Below, piece by piece: positions 36,293 to 48,000 of a DNA stretch of 64,000 nt. Where the stretch lies: positions 31,766,723-31,830,722 of the forward strand of contig CM075103.1 of NCBI GenBank assembly GCA_037576195.1. The letters are read 5' to 3'. The stretch is from Phytoseiulus persimilis (taxonomy: Eukaryota; Arthropoda; Arachnida; Mesostigmata; Phytoseiidae). The notes below the pieces were generated by a model. That model had not been told where the DNA came from. It saw nothing but the letters and a program-made list of their open reading frames with translations, and searched no databases. The position numbers and the translations under genes were made by a program. The first letter of the stretch is position 1. Every line of letters begins with the position of its first letter.

Positions 36293-38508
36293 CGCCATTT
36301 ACAGGAAGAGCTCATCAGTGGTCGTCAAGAGTTCAGTGTCGAATGCGATAACCCGATTCGCAATCCACTAGAAGGGCTTCAGGAACATCCCAATAGAAGA
36401 TTCACCGTCGATTCCGAGGAAATAGAGCGGAAATCACGAAACGAGCTCCTTGCAAGCACGATGTAGCGATTCAATGTCATACTCACGTAACCGGAGCAAA
36501 ACCCACGGGAAAGGCTCCAAAAACATAAGGCCGGAGGTGAAAGATCATGCGCGTTGATTGACATACATAATGCGCCTCGGCCAATCGGATTTCCTCCGGA
36601 AAACGCTGTTCGGTGTAATCGCTCACTGTCTTCCCACACTAATAAGAATCGGAGCACGGACGAGAATCACAGCATCAATGAGCACGATCGTTCTCTCCGG
36701 GGGTGCTATTCGATGAGCGGGAGGGGCCAGACGAAGCAGATGGATTGACACGCGATCTAGAAGCGTTGTTGCTAGCAGAACAAGCCTACTCCGCAGTTAC
36801 GTGCTGACGCGCGACGTTTCAGATCAGAGCCTTCGAACGAGTCCGGTGGTTTCAGCGTTATCATTCATATCCGAGCGATCCGGATAAGGTCTCGGAATCA
36901 AGGTTGAACAGCTCCCGAGCGCGTGAGAACTTTCCGAAAAAAATTTCGCTTCCCGCGGTGACACTCGCGGAGGACTCGCGTGAATCGGGTTCAATATGAT
37001 ATTCGATATGCGACTGAGGAGCGGTGGGGAACTCGATGAGTTGTTTTGGAGAAGCATTCCAGTCCATCTGTGATGCTAGATACGCGCTTCGATTTCGGAA
37101 CGGATCCGATGTTTATCGTGCGGGACGTATCGCGAGCAGATGTATCGGCGTGCGCTCAGGGCATAGATCGAAGAAAGCGGACTGCTATCGTGATGCGGAT
37201 CCCGATAGGTGCGATCGAGTGCGGAAAGCAGACTCGAAACCGAGTCGGAGATCCTTTGATCGTCCACTCGCGGCTTTGCATATGCTTTTATTGATAGCAG
37301 CACGGGCTCGGGAGACGAATGCGTCGTGCTTTTTCCTCTAGCTTCCCGTCTCCTCCTGGCGGAGATTACGAGCTCGAGATTCACCGAAATGACTGCTGCG
37401 AGTTTCTTATCGATCTTGGGAGTCTTCCGTCAACGGTGGCGCCGAGCTGAAACACAGACTCGAAGGTCTAAATTCTCGGTTGCAGACCTGTGATCTGGCT
37501 TTGCGGAGGCGATGACGCCAGTAATGACCGCCGACTACGTGAGCTCGATTCGATCGAAGCAAACGCGGCGATAGATACATTGGCCGCAGCGTGATATATT
37601 ATGAGCATTAGGCATCGGCGGAACTCCCCGGTACATATATCATTCTCGTCCGCATTGTTGACTACCCGTTCGAGGCCAGTTCGTACACATTCTGCCGACC
37701 GGCATGCGGAGCATCATCGGTTCGTTAGGAGACGGCTAGAGCTCATTGTTATTCTGAATATGAGCTTTTTAGTCGTTGACCTCTTGAGTGCGATCACGGA
37801 ATCTGAATATGCAATATCCAGTTCCCGACCAGGCCTCCACGCGGGCGGAATTATGAGCTGCTCGGACATCTTTGAGACAGTCCTCGAAGATCTTTCAAAA
37901 CTGCTTCGTCCGAATCAATCGAGATTGCCAGACTGTTTTTCAGAGGATAGTTTCGAGCCGGAGGACGGCACGTCGAATTTCCTCGACGCCTAGAAGGCTA
38001 TCGATACACCGAAATCAAACGTTCAGAGCGAGAAGATCTCCTGCAGACCCAGCGCTACAGACGGGGACCTGAGGAGCTTGCCCTATCATCATTTCAACTC
38101 AAGAAAAATCTGCCCGAAGTGCGGAACTCAGCTGGTTTCTGGAAACACCGTTTTTATCACGAAACGTATCATACCCAGAGTGCGGAACTGCGAATCCTGA
38201 TACTGCCCTAGAACACCGCAGACAACCAGCTTTTCCTCTCAATTTTGCTCCGAAAGATCGTATCAGATAGTCGATCTATCAGATGACCAAAATCGACGCG
38301 AAATGGTTCGTTGTCTGCCAACTTCGTGAGCTGACATGTCTGTTATTCAACTTGTTCGTTGTACGAGAATACCGATATCTGGTCAGTTCTTCATCCCCGC
38401 GATTTCGGGGCAATACGGACCGTTCTGTGTCACGGCACGAAGGAGTACGGCTTTTTCTTTCAGTGTGTAATTAAGAGACCGTATTGCGCGGTGTTGTGTT
38501 ACGGTTGA
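36293..38508. other. No gene recognised
   Basis: Open frames are present on both strands (for example 37601-37993 plus) but carry no known domain. No clear repeat is visible. Confidence 0.35.
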
Positions 38509-38889
38509 GTCAACGATCCGTGTCAACCTGTCAATCCACACAACATCGATTCACTTGAACTGGAGAAAGTCGTCGAGCTGATGCCGGTCGGAATCGTCGA
38601 GCTCTTGTACTTCCTCCGCGGCCGTTCCACGGAACTCCAGCCGAAGCCTTTGTGGAATATCTCGTTCACTGTTCACGGATGCGTTCCCAATTTAGTCCCA
38701 AGTGGGCTGGGAGCTAATATTGATAATGATGCCTGTTTTGTGTGAACTGGAAACCTGGAAATTGAAGTTCGAGGAGACCCAGAAGCACGCTCATTCGATT
38801 TGGCACCGGTACGGTGTGATTGCCAGTGGGGATCCTTCATTCACACGGAACAGATATCGTATCAACGGAGGAACAATTGCATTGCGTGA
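38509..38889 (+). other. Unrecognised 126-codon frame broken by one TGA
   Basis: In one plus-strand frame the sequence is open from 38509 to 38889 except for TGA at 38743-38745. The peptide looks protein-like, with ELEKVVELMPVGIVELLYFL, then FTVHGCVPNLVPSG, and after the stop LEIEVRGDPEARSFDLAPVR and CDCQWGSF. It could be an exon with a donor just before the TGA (TTTGTGTGA) or a decayed gene. I do not recognise the family. Confidence 0.35.
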
Positions 38890-38940
38890 TCAGAAACGTT
38901 CTCATCCCGAAAAAATATCGGACCTCTCAGTATGAAGGCA

Positions 38941-39075
38941 GGGCTCAAAATGTTTTGTTTTTGTTCGTATTTGTTCGGACTCAGAGGGTCACTGGGCTCC
39001 AAATGTCATCGGGCTCGGAACGTTCTTGGGCTCCGTTGTATTCGGGCTCTGAATGTATCTGGGCTCAAAATGACT
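38941..39075. repeat. Degenerate 17-bp tandem repeat, locus 2
   Basis: Seven units such as TGGGCTCCAAATGTCAT, CGGGCTCGGAACGTTCT, CGGGCTCTGAATGTATC and TGGGCTCAAAATGACTC. The units match those at 6149-6278. Confidence 0.65.
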
Positions 39076-42000
39076 CACACCGCGTCCCATCTTCTCGTGG
39101 GAGTCCTGCTGCCAGACTTGTCTTTCCTACACGAGCGCCCATCGAGCCTTGATCCGTTCTCTGGTCCCGTCCGGCGAGCTGTCATCGAAAGACTGCGCGT
39201 GAGGAACACGACGAGAATGCGATGGAGGGTCCCGTTGACAGTTTCATTGGAAGGAGGGTGGGAGGCTCTGACCGAAGGCTGTGTGTTCCTTCGAACAGGT
39301 TGCGGCCCTTGCAAACCGCTCACTCAAACTCTACGAGCTGTCGTCCGGACGGGACGAATCTCTCATCTCGTCGGCGGAAAACAAACTGGATCACTGCTTT
39401 CCTAGAGGGCATCCTCGATGCTCTCTTCTGTTGATTGCCGTTCGGAAGCATACTGGGTGGTGCGTGCCGTCAGCGCACACGCGCCTTGGGTTCGTTAGAG
39501 ACGACCCCCGGTCGGTCCGGAGTTTTCTTCGGCTTTGATCACAGCATCCTGTCTGAATCCACTCAATGTAAATCCTGCGTTTGACAATCCGCGCATCGCG
39601 AACGCTGAGCTCTTCCATCACCAATACAATCGCGGGAATCCCTTCTCAAATCGGCCGAGAACGAGGCCGAGTTAAGGCTTCCATGATCGGAAAAACTTAC
39701 CGTGATCGTGAGACGGATTCCAGGTGGAAGCCGCCAGTCCCTGAGTCCAGGATCCAATCAAGATCGTCCGACACTCGAAATTGCTTCCCTGAAACATTCA
39801 TCAACAATCACGTGCAGAGACTTCCTCGCTCCTTGCCATCGTGCCGCGCTTCAACTGGTGACAGTAATCGATTTACGACGATGAGAGCTGGGAGTTTTTC
39901 TTCTGGGTTCCCTCAGCAGTGCAGAAAGTGGGGCAATCGGGAGGGAGAATCGATGGGGACCAGGTTTTCCGCGACGTCACTCACTGTTAACAACGCTAAT
40001 CACCCGATGAACATCTGAAACGGCGCTCGTTGAACTGGCTGAGTAGCCGGCACTCGAATCCAGGGATAGATGGATGGTGAACTGTTTGAAGAGGAAGCAG
40101 AGCGGGAACTCTTTCCGATGCAAGAAGTAAATCCGGCTTCCCCTTATCTCCTTCGTGCCTTCGGAAATCGAACTTCATTCTCGTTTCCTATCCGCTTGCC
40201 CCACTTCATTGTTGTTCGTTCGCTCGTCTTATCACGGATTGCTCTCCCGTTCCAGCTCCTACAGCCATGTTCAACCGCGGATTCCTTCCCGTGTTCGATT
40301 GAGACCGCGGCACTCTGAGAGCTCTTACCAAAGATTTCGCTGGCTCAAACATTTAGTCGATAACAAACAATCGCTTCCATCCCCCTCCCCTTCACCTTCC
40401 TCAATTAGAGCGCAGGAAAAACGACATACGGCACGGGCAACTTTATTCCATCGATGTCGTCTCTCAACGGGAGTAGGCCGATGGCAGAAACTGGGGAAGG
40501 ATGATTGATTCCCAGCTCAGCATATACGTCACTTAAGATGCATGGGAAAACAGAAACCTCGGAAATGGGCTTGAAGAGAAGTGAATGCTCAGGAGAGTTT
40601 CGCCTCGAACGCGCAAGCCAGAAAGTACACGAGGTCGGAATCAATTCATCGGTTCGTGGTATATGATTCGCCCCGGGACGTCGGCGTATTTCCGTGAATA
40701 TAATCGATTCCAATGTTACCGTAGTGATCGAAGCGCTTCGGGCCCCCAGAGTCGATCGAACAATAGCCGTAATCAAGAAGTGTCATAATAGTCTGAATCC
40801 CGAACGCTGTTCACATCAGTGTGCGGCGAGGTGGGCGCGAGTGGAATTCAATACGACATCACCGTCGTTGAACTGCTTTCAATCAGATAGCGGTAGCTCA
40901 ATGCAGCGGTGCTGATAACGAAACAAGGCCACAACATCAAATACTGCCCTCCGCTCAGACCCTCTGTGGGCCTGGCCGCAGATTCAACATCTGTTCGTGT
41001 GTCCACAACCAGATAGCCCTCGCTCGGTTCATCTGCCCGCGTTGGCTCCCTCTGAGGACCCCCTGTCCCCAGCGGGCAGCAGGGCTCGTCTAGCCGGCCG
41101 AGCAGTCATCAAGGCTTGGGGTGGAAGCACAATGCATCACAAGTCAGTTCAATGCAATCAAGCATGAGCTGTCTCTGGCGGTCATCTGGACACACCGGAT
41201 TGACCAATGCTGACCCTGCTTTGCGTACGATGACTGTGCCGTCCGGGCTGAGACCATCCACGAGTGTGCGGCCGCATGTGCTTTTGACCGGTCGTGCGGT
41301 CGCAAACCGTGGCAGGTCGCATGCGACCATGAGCGACCGTATGTGCGGTGCGGGGTGGGCGGTTGGTTCGATACGATGGCGTTCCGTCCTCCCACATTGA
41401 ATTCCGCTCCGCTGCACTCGGTGCTGGGGCGGCCCAGCGTGACAAGGCTCCCCTCCACCTGTTCCGATCCTAAAATGTCCATCGAATCACAAGTTAACGA
41501 AGCGCCACCGCCAGAACGATGTGAGATCAAAGTTGTGATCTCGATTGAATCGTGACCGGGGACATATTGTGATTGCTCATAGCCGTGTGTGTGGATGTCG
41601 CGTTCGTCCGCTCAGCTTGACATTCTCTTTTTTTTTCGAGCAGCACTACTTTCCGGCGGGAAGCCGGACCGCGACGCTGCGAACGCAACTCCTAATTGGG
41701 ATCGATTAGATTCCTCCTCCCTTTTTCTGTCAAGACCACCCTCATCTCCTACCCCGGGAAGCCATGGAATATGAGATTCTTGATCGAAAGTGCGAGATGT
41801 TTGTGGGGCAAATATTTTCAGTCTCTCCGGATGATTCGAATCATGCCGACATCAGCCGGACTCGACGCCGTGGATGATACTTCCAACGGCATCGGTTGAA
41901 GCACAGTCGGCACCCGCTCAACCGGTGCAAGCACTCAGAAAATAACGTGCGCGCTGAGTTGACCGCAGGAGTGCGGCGAGGCTGTGAAGGAGTCGTATGT

Positions 42001-45000
42001 ATCGGGACGGATTACCCTGGAATCCGTCTGATCGGGAACCCTCGATAATAGTCCATCGGGACAAGTTTTCTCCCAGCATGGGATCTGTGGGAAAATCCAA
42101 GGTTCGTTATCTGAGGGATTTCACGACACGTCACTGCCCCTCCGCGCAAAGTCCTCCCATTCTGTGTCGGCGGTCATGATACCCCGTAGGGACAAGAGAG
42201 GAAAAAACATGCAGCATCATGATCTCTGACAACGCGAGACTTGACACGGCAAATAAACTCATATTATTGAGAAGGAGCACGCTCACCCGATACGACATGA
42301 TTCATTCAGGGGAATGCGAGTCCCTTGAAAATGCTCCCCCCACTTGAAAACATACAAATGCCCCCAAGGATCTGCTCTGAGTGGTTGCAGCAGACAAGAA
42401 GTCCTGAGCGATCCCTAACCGAGGAACGAATCTTCGCCTTGTTCAAGAATGGTTGGGTCAAGGATGCACAGCTATCATCCGCAGAATATTGCTGTCAGCC
42501 GATGAGCGAGCGGATCCGTTATGATCGTATTCCTCCCCAGCTGACCGCGTCGATTCGGCGCTTTCAACGGTCTCCGGATCCTTCCGTCACATGGATCGGG
42601 CACCTGTGTCATACAGCCGTTGCCCCGATCGTGATTCGAGATCCGCGCTCAACGACCAGCTAACAACTCACAACTCTATGTGGGTAAAGCCTAGTTGATC
42701 GCGAGAAGCCGAGCGTAGTTTAACGATGCTCAGTATCAGGCTGAGACAATATTCGAAGAATTAAAGGAGCATGATGCTCAAAGTTCGAGAAGCAAGGGTT
42801 AACAATAAACCTGGCATTTCCGGTATTCGTCTGTTCCCTGACGAGAATCAGATCCCTGATCAGATATATGAATGTACTTACCGATGAGAACGGGTCACCG
42901 AGAGAATCGAATTCATGACAGGGGGAATCAAGTAGAAATTCGTGCCTATGAACTGCTTGAGGTTTGCAAATGGAAGTTCGTCCATTGTGAATTAGATCAA
43001 AGTAATCACCGAGAATGAGGGAAAAAGCGGTCACTGTGACGAATCTCATCGTGAAAAGGGTTTCGTAATGTTGACTCCACGGATGGCGAAACAGCAGAGA
43101 GAACTCATCGTTTTTCCTGGTTATCAGGCTTCACTGGACTGCGCGACGCATGTCCCCACTTCCGAAAAGGCCTTGGAGAACCGCCAGCTTGACATCAAGG
43201 TCGGAACTATTGCGATTTCCAGCATACTCCAACATCTCGACAAAGTCCGCAACTGAATCCACTGAGTGGAGCGAGTTTCGCGAACGAACCCTAGTTTTGA
43301 TCACTCAATCGTCGCGGAGAGGGTTTCTACTCGGTGTATTTCACGATACTTCTGGCATTCTATGATCTGCTCACTTGCGAAACCTTAGCGACGCATTCAA
43401 ATGCCGCAGGTCTTCGACCGTCAGGCCACTGGATACGATACATCAGAATTGACTCATGATTTTCTCCGCTAGGAGCGGTCAAACGTGTCGCTCCGAACCG
43501 CAATGAACGGGCCGGGCGAGCGGCTGTAATATATATACGTTTCAAGTGCTGCATATCCGGAACGTTCTCGATGCGTGGAGAACCGATGGCGGGCGAGGAC
43601 GAGAAAGCCACGAGGGAGCCAGCGAGTAGGCAGCATAGAGTTGGAAGTGGCGTCGGCCAGTGGGCTTAGGAGGAAATCCCTGCAGATTCTTCATGCTACC
43701 TCGAACAGCAGGAGAAGCAAAGATCAGAGGAGCAAAAATAAAGCCTACTTTAAGAAGCGTTACATTATCTCCTCCTGACAGCGGAGGAATCGGAAGATTC
43801 CGAAAAGGTTCCGAGTGACAGAGAACTGTGCGCCAGTTGGTGTGGCCACCAGACGTTCAAGTGCCCGCCAAGCCGTAAATGGCCCATTGACCACCTGCAG
43901 AGACAGTCATCGAACGAATCGCCGATTCGGCGTTTTCGTTGCGCGCCCCATGGAGCGGGGAGGTATCGAGCTTTCTGACGCCGGAACGAACCGTGTTTCC
44001 TCGGGCTTCCACGGGAGGACCATCATTTGCCTGCTTTTGTGGATTCGCCGACAATCATCGATTTTTCTGAGTGCAGGCAGAGTCGTGAGTATTCCTCCTC
44101 CGAAATGACTTCAATCTCCCCCCGTTCCATGAAGTGGAGATCCATCCTATCCTGGAACTCTCCGGATGTGAGGGGGGCGTTTTCATCCGAGATTTGGAAT
44201 CTCGCGAAGGGGAAATACATTCCATGTAATTAGCCCCCACACTGAGGAGGAGGGAGTTTGGCGGAAGTGGAATTTCACGGAGACTCGTGGTCCGTCAGTT
44301 CTACGGCAGCAATTCACGCGATTGTCTCTAGCTTGAGTCGCTGGGCGTGGAAGAGGAGAACTCGTTCTTATTCCTTTCGAAATTTTCTAACTACCACGTG
44401 AGCGCATTCGATCGTATTAGACTAGTCTGTTGGCTGGCTTTGTGCGCCTGATTGCTACCAAAGTCAATCTTTCTCTTGAATCGGAGTGTGCTGGTAGGAT
44501 GAGATCCACATACAACTCGATCATCATGGGTTTGAAAATAGTTTCCAGCTCAGCGAGCAAAGGGAGTCGGAACGCACTCTGCATTGCTGTGATCTACGTT
44601 AACATCAAACGTCAGCAGTAAAAGCTGTTCTGCGCGGAGAGCGCTCCAACCACGCCGCTTTCGTGCATCACCCGCTATGAGTTGCGAGGCGGTTGAGCTC
44701 CTGGTTAGAAGATGTTCTCGTATCTCAGCTGTAAGGCTCCGATACGAGCTCCGGGAATCATCACTGAGCTGCCTAGCTGCAACTCCAGGGTTTCACTCCG
44801 GTTTCATCGGCATGGGAGAACGAAACTGAGGACAAATTGAGCGCACTATGAAACAGGATGGATGGATAACTGTTATTCTTTCGGACATTTGATGATCCGA
44901 ACTCACGATGCCTCGAAGTAGCATTAGAACGACCCGTTTGCGTTCGTCTTCAAGCTTCCTACCGGGTTCCGTCAACGCGCAGGACCTGTTGGGTGATTGT

Positions 45001-48000
45001 GAAAGTTGTGCGGGCTCAACGCCGATCTCTCATAACTCCGCTCTCAGGAGGCGAGGATGAGCCACAGACGCTTGAGACGCGCGGAATTCAGTCAACTCGT
45101 GTTGATCCGACGAACGGCGCGCAGCCTTATCTGCGGTTGTACTGAAATGGTCAACTCGTGGCGTAAATTATGCGGGATCAGTCGATAGAGAGAAGAGTTG
45201 CGGCCGGCTTTTCCCATATCTCTCAGTATAACCTCCATCATGCCAACTGATCGATGCGGAAAATGGTTGAGAAAAAACGAAAGTTTCAATAATCGAGACT
45301 GGAATCCGGATGTTCGAGATAAACGGGATTGGAATAATCGAGATTGTACTGCTGTTTGATCGGAAATCCGCACAGCGCATCGAGCAGCTGGATTCTGAAG
45401 CTTCCAAAAGTTGCCGTAGGATACAGCAGCTGTCTCTTGACACTCGACCCAACGTCGGAAGAGTTCGATGGCCTCTGTCCAGGATGATGAAGGATTCTAC
45501 ATTCTGGACGGAAAATGAGAGAAATGGGAGAAAGGATCAGATTATGTGAGTATGTTCTGAGCGATTCTTGGAGATGGATGAGAGACTAACGCAATAAGAC
45601 GGCAGTCGGCGAGCAACGCAAAGTTCTGAGAGCCCACGTTCTTCCTTCTCGCGGGCCGGTTCACAAGCTCCTCGCGCGGTCGCAAATGTTAAACAAAAGA
45701 CATTGGCGACCGCGCGTAGTCGAGTCGCGTTGGAAATCATTATTGGAAAAGAGGAGGTCCGCATCGGGGCGTTGCGGGTACTTGAGGCACGTGGCAGATT
45801 CGGGATCCACTCACTGATTCAATCCTGCGCCTCCTCGATGATTCTGCTGATGTGCGCGAGACGCTCGAATGTCAAACGTACTTCCCCGGCCTCAGACGCT
45901 CGTAGAACACAAACAGGGACAATGTTTCTCTTCATCCCGCTCCGGAAGAATTCAGCTCAACGATGTTGCGTCGTTGAAAACGATACGCCTCGTCAAGCGT
46001 CAAGCCAAGAGCGGGATAAGTTCAATCACTCTTTCGAGTCAGTGTATGGCTACGATGATTTCTGAGGCGAACGGCTGCGGTGCTCGGGAGCCTCCGGAGC
46101 GAAACAAGCATCCTGAAGTTTCGGGCAGGGTCCCAGCGACCAGGTTCATCCATGCGGACTATGTGTCCCGATTTCCAAGAACCGCGAATAACGAGGCGCG
46201 GATAAACGAGGGATAGCTGTATCTAGTTTCGGAACGGCGAACCAAGACCACAAAATTCCTCACACCGTGCAGTTCAAGGAGGGCACGACAGGTGCGGATG
46301 GTGGGCCGGAAATGGAACCTGTGTTCGGTGGAGCGACTCCGACATCGAGACTTTTGAGAGTTTTCCCGGGAATTTCCGCCTACGACAGCCAAGTAACGGT
46401 TCGATCGGCAGGAATGAGCTTTCGGAAGCGCGAGTTCTCGCAAGAAAGTCGGTCGACATGAGACCGAAGTCCCGACACTGCTTCGGTTGGATCGATCAAG
46501 CAGCTCTCATTCTTCGGCGGCATCGGAAAGATCGGACCATCCGCAGCCTTTGTCTCCGGCTTGTGGCGGCCATTGCTTCCCATATCCTTTCTGAGCAGCG
46601 TTTTCTTCCGGTTAGTTCTCGATTCTCAAAAGTGAGCTGGAGTCACGATCCAAGTGTAGCCGAATCCGCAAAATAGCGATCGATATCGTGCCACACAGAA
46701 TCGTGGATAAATGGTCGTAATCTATACATGGCCTATCGAGGAATTTATATCCGCTCAATTGCGATCGTTCCCGATTCCTGCATTGGGTAAACATTTACTC
46801 CCCTGAATCTTGGATCACCATGTTGCCTGTTTCTTTCTCGGTGAACTCTTGGTCTACGAAGCATTGGCGCGGAGACAATCCGTGTCTGCTGATTGGAAGA
46901 ATAAATCGAGGAGGTTCGAACCCAAGGCTGGGGATATGGCTCGTTGCTTTTTGATTTATTACATCTAATCCGATTGCAGCCCTGTTGTAGCCCCCACATG
47001 CCGGTTGTCTGAAAACCCCAGAAACGGGAAACGTGCCGGAAAGCGTGACGAATCCCACCATGCGAGAATCCACGTTCATACGCCAGCGGAGCCTGAGGCC
47101 CTGAAAACATGCTCATGAATAAAACCCGTGCGAGGGGTTCGCGAACATCTTGAATCAATCTCTGTGTAAAAACTCTTAATACTCGAAAGTCTGGCGATCA
47201 ATAACCGAGGAGGGAGGCGGCATTATTAGTGATGCTCAGATAGGGACTCGGCGAACGAACACACCGCCGCTGGGACGAGCCAAGCGAGCGAGGCACCGGG
47301 TCCTGCGGCTCTCGATCCTGCCACTGCCGCCCCTTCTTGTCCGCTCTGAATAATCGATCGTTTTCCGATATTTCACTCGCGTCTCCAAGAGACGCTGGTA
47401 TTTATCACTAGTTGTGCTGCCCAAATAAACACCAAATCAAATCCATGCCTCGGGGAACAACCGAGACTCACGAGGACGATAAAACGAGCAGCCAATGATC
47501 GACGCCCACGTCCATCAACAGCGTATCGCGGACCTCCGATGGAGCTTTCGGACTATCTCGCGTTTGGTTTGCACTTCTTGGTTCCGGACCCTTGTCTCCC
47601 CGCGGATGGTGCACAAGCCCTATCTCCACACCAGCTGCGTCCAACGCCTGACGAAGACCGGAAGGGTGCGGCAAAATCTACGGACAGAGAGCACCGCTCA
47701 GGGCCGAAGTATGCACGTAGTCCGTGACAACAAAGATCCGATGAAATTAGGAGCAGCCGGGCAAACCAACATCGCGAGGAATCTCGACGGTCGACTCGAG
47801 CCGACCTAGAATCCAAACCCAACCGGAGTGTTTCCAACCTGTAAGGGTCCCCAAACGTACGCGATGTTTGCTGGAGTACGCGAAAGCGACCGTGGAAATG
47901 ATATCTAGGGAATATGTCTTCAAGGGACGGAGATCTTCGACAGCTTCGAACGAAAGCTCTCGCATGCGAATTCACGGCTCTTCGGCCTCGACCGTTGACG

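Noticed and set aside
41250-41345. GC-rich palindromic words (GGTCGCATGCGACC)
   Set aside because: Short, and not organised into arms of an element; several restriction-site-like palindromes are expected by chance.
44023-44220. Minus-strand frame with FQDRMDLHFMERGE, recalling the DWHF motif of Pcf11
   Set aside because: No paired zinc-finger cysteines or neighbouring Pcf11 regions; the match is too short.
46900-46940. GGTTCGAACCC, a tRNA T-loop-like word
   Set aside because: The stem does not pair and no acceptor or anticodon arms can be built around it; other such words in the window failed the same way.
47747-47965. Minus-strand frame containing YSLDIISTVAFAY, reminiscent of a cytochrome P450 helix
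   Set aside because: Only about 20 residues look similar. There is no heme-binding loop or other P450 motif nearby, and an in-frame stop lies just upstream.
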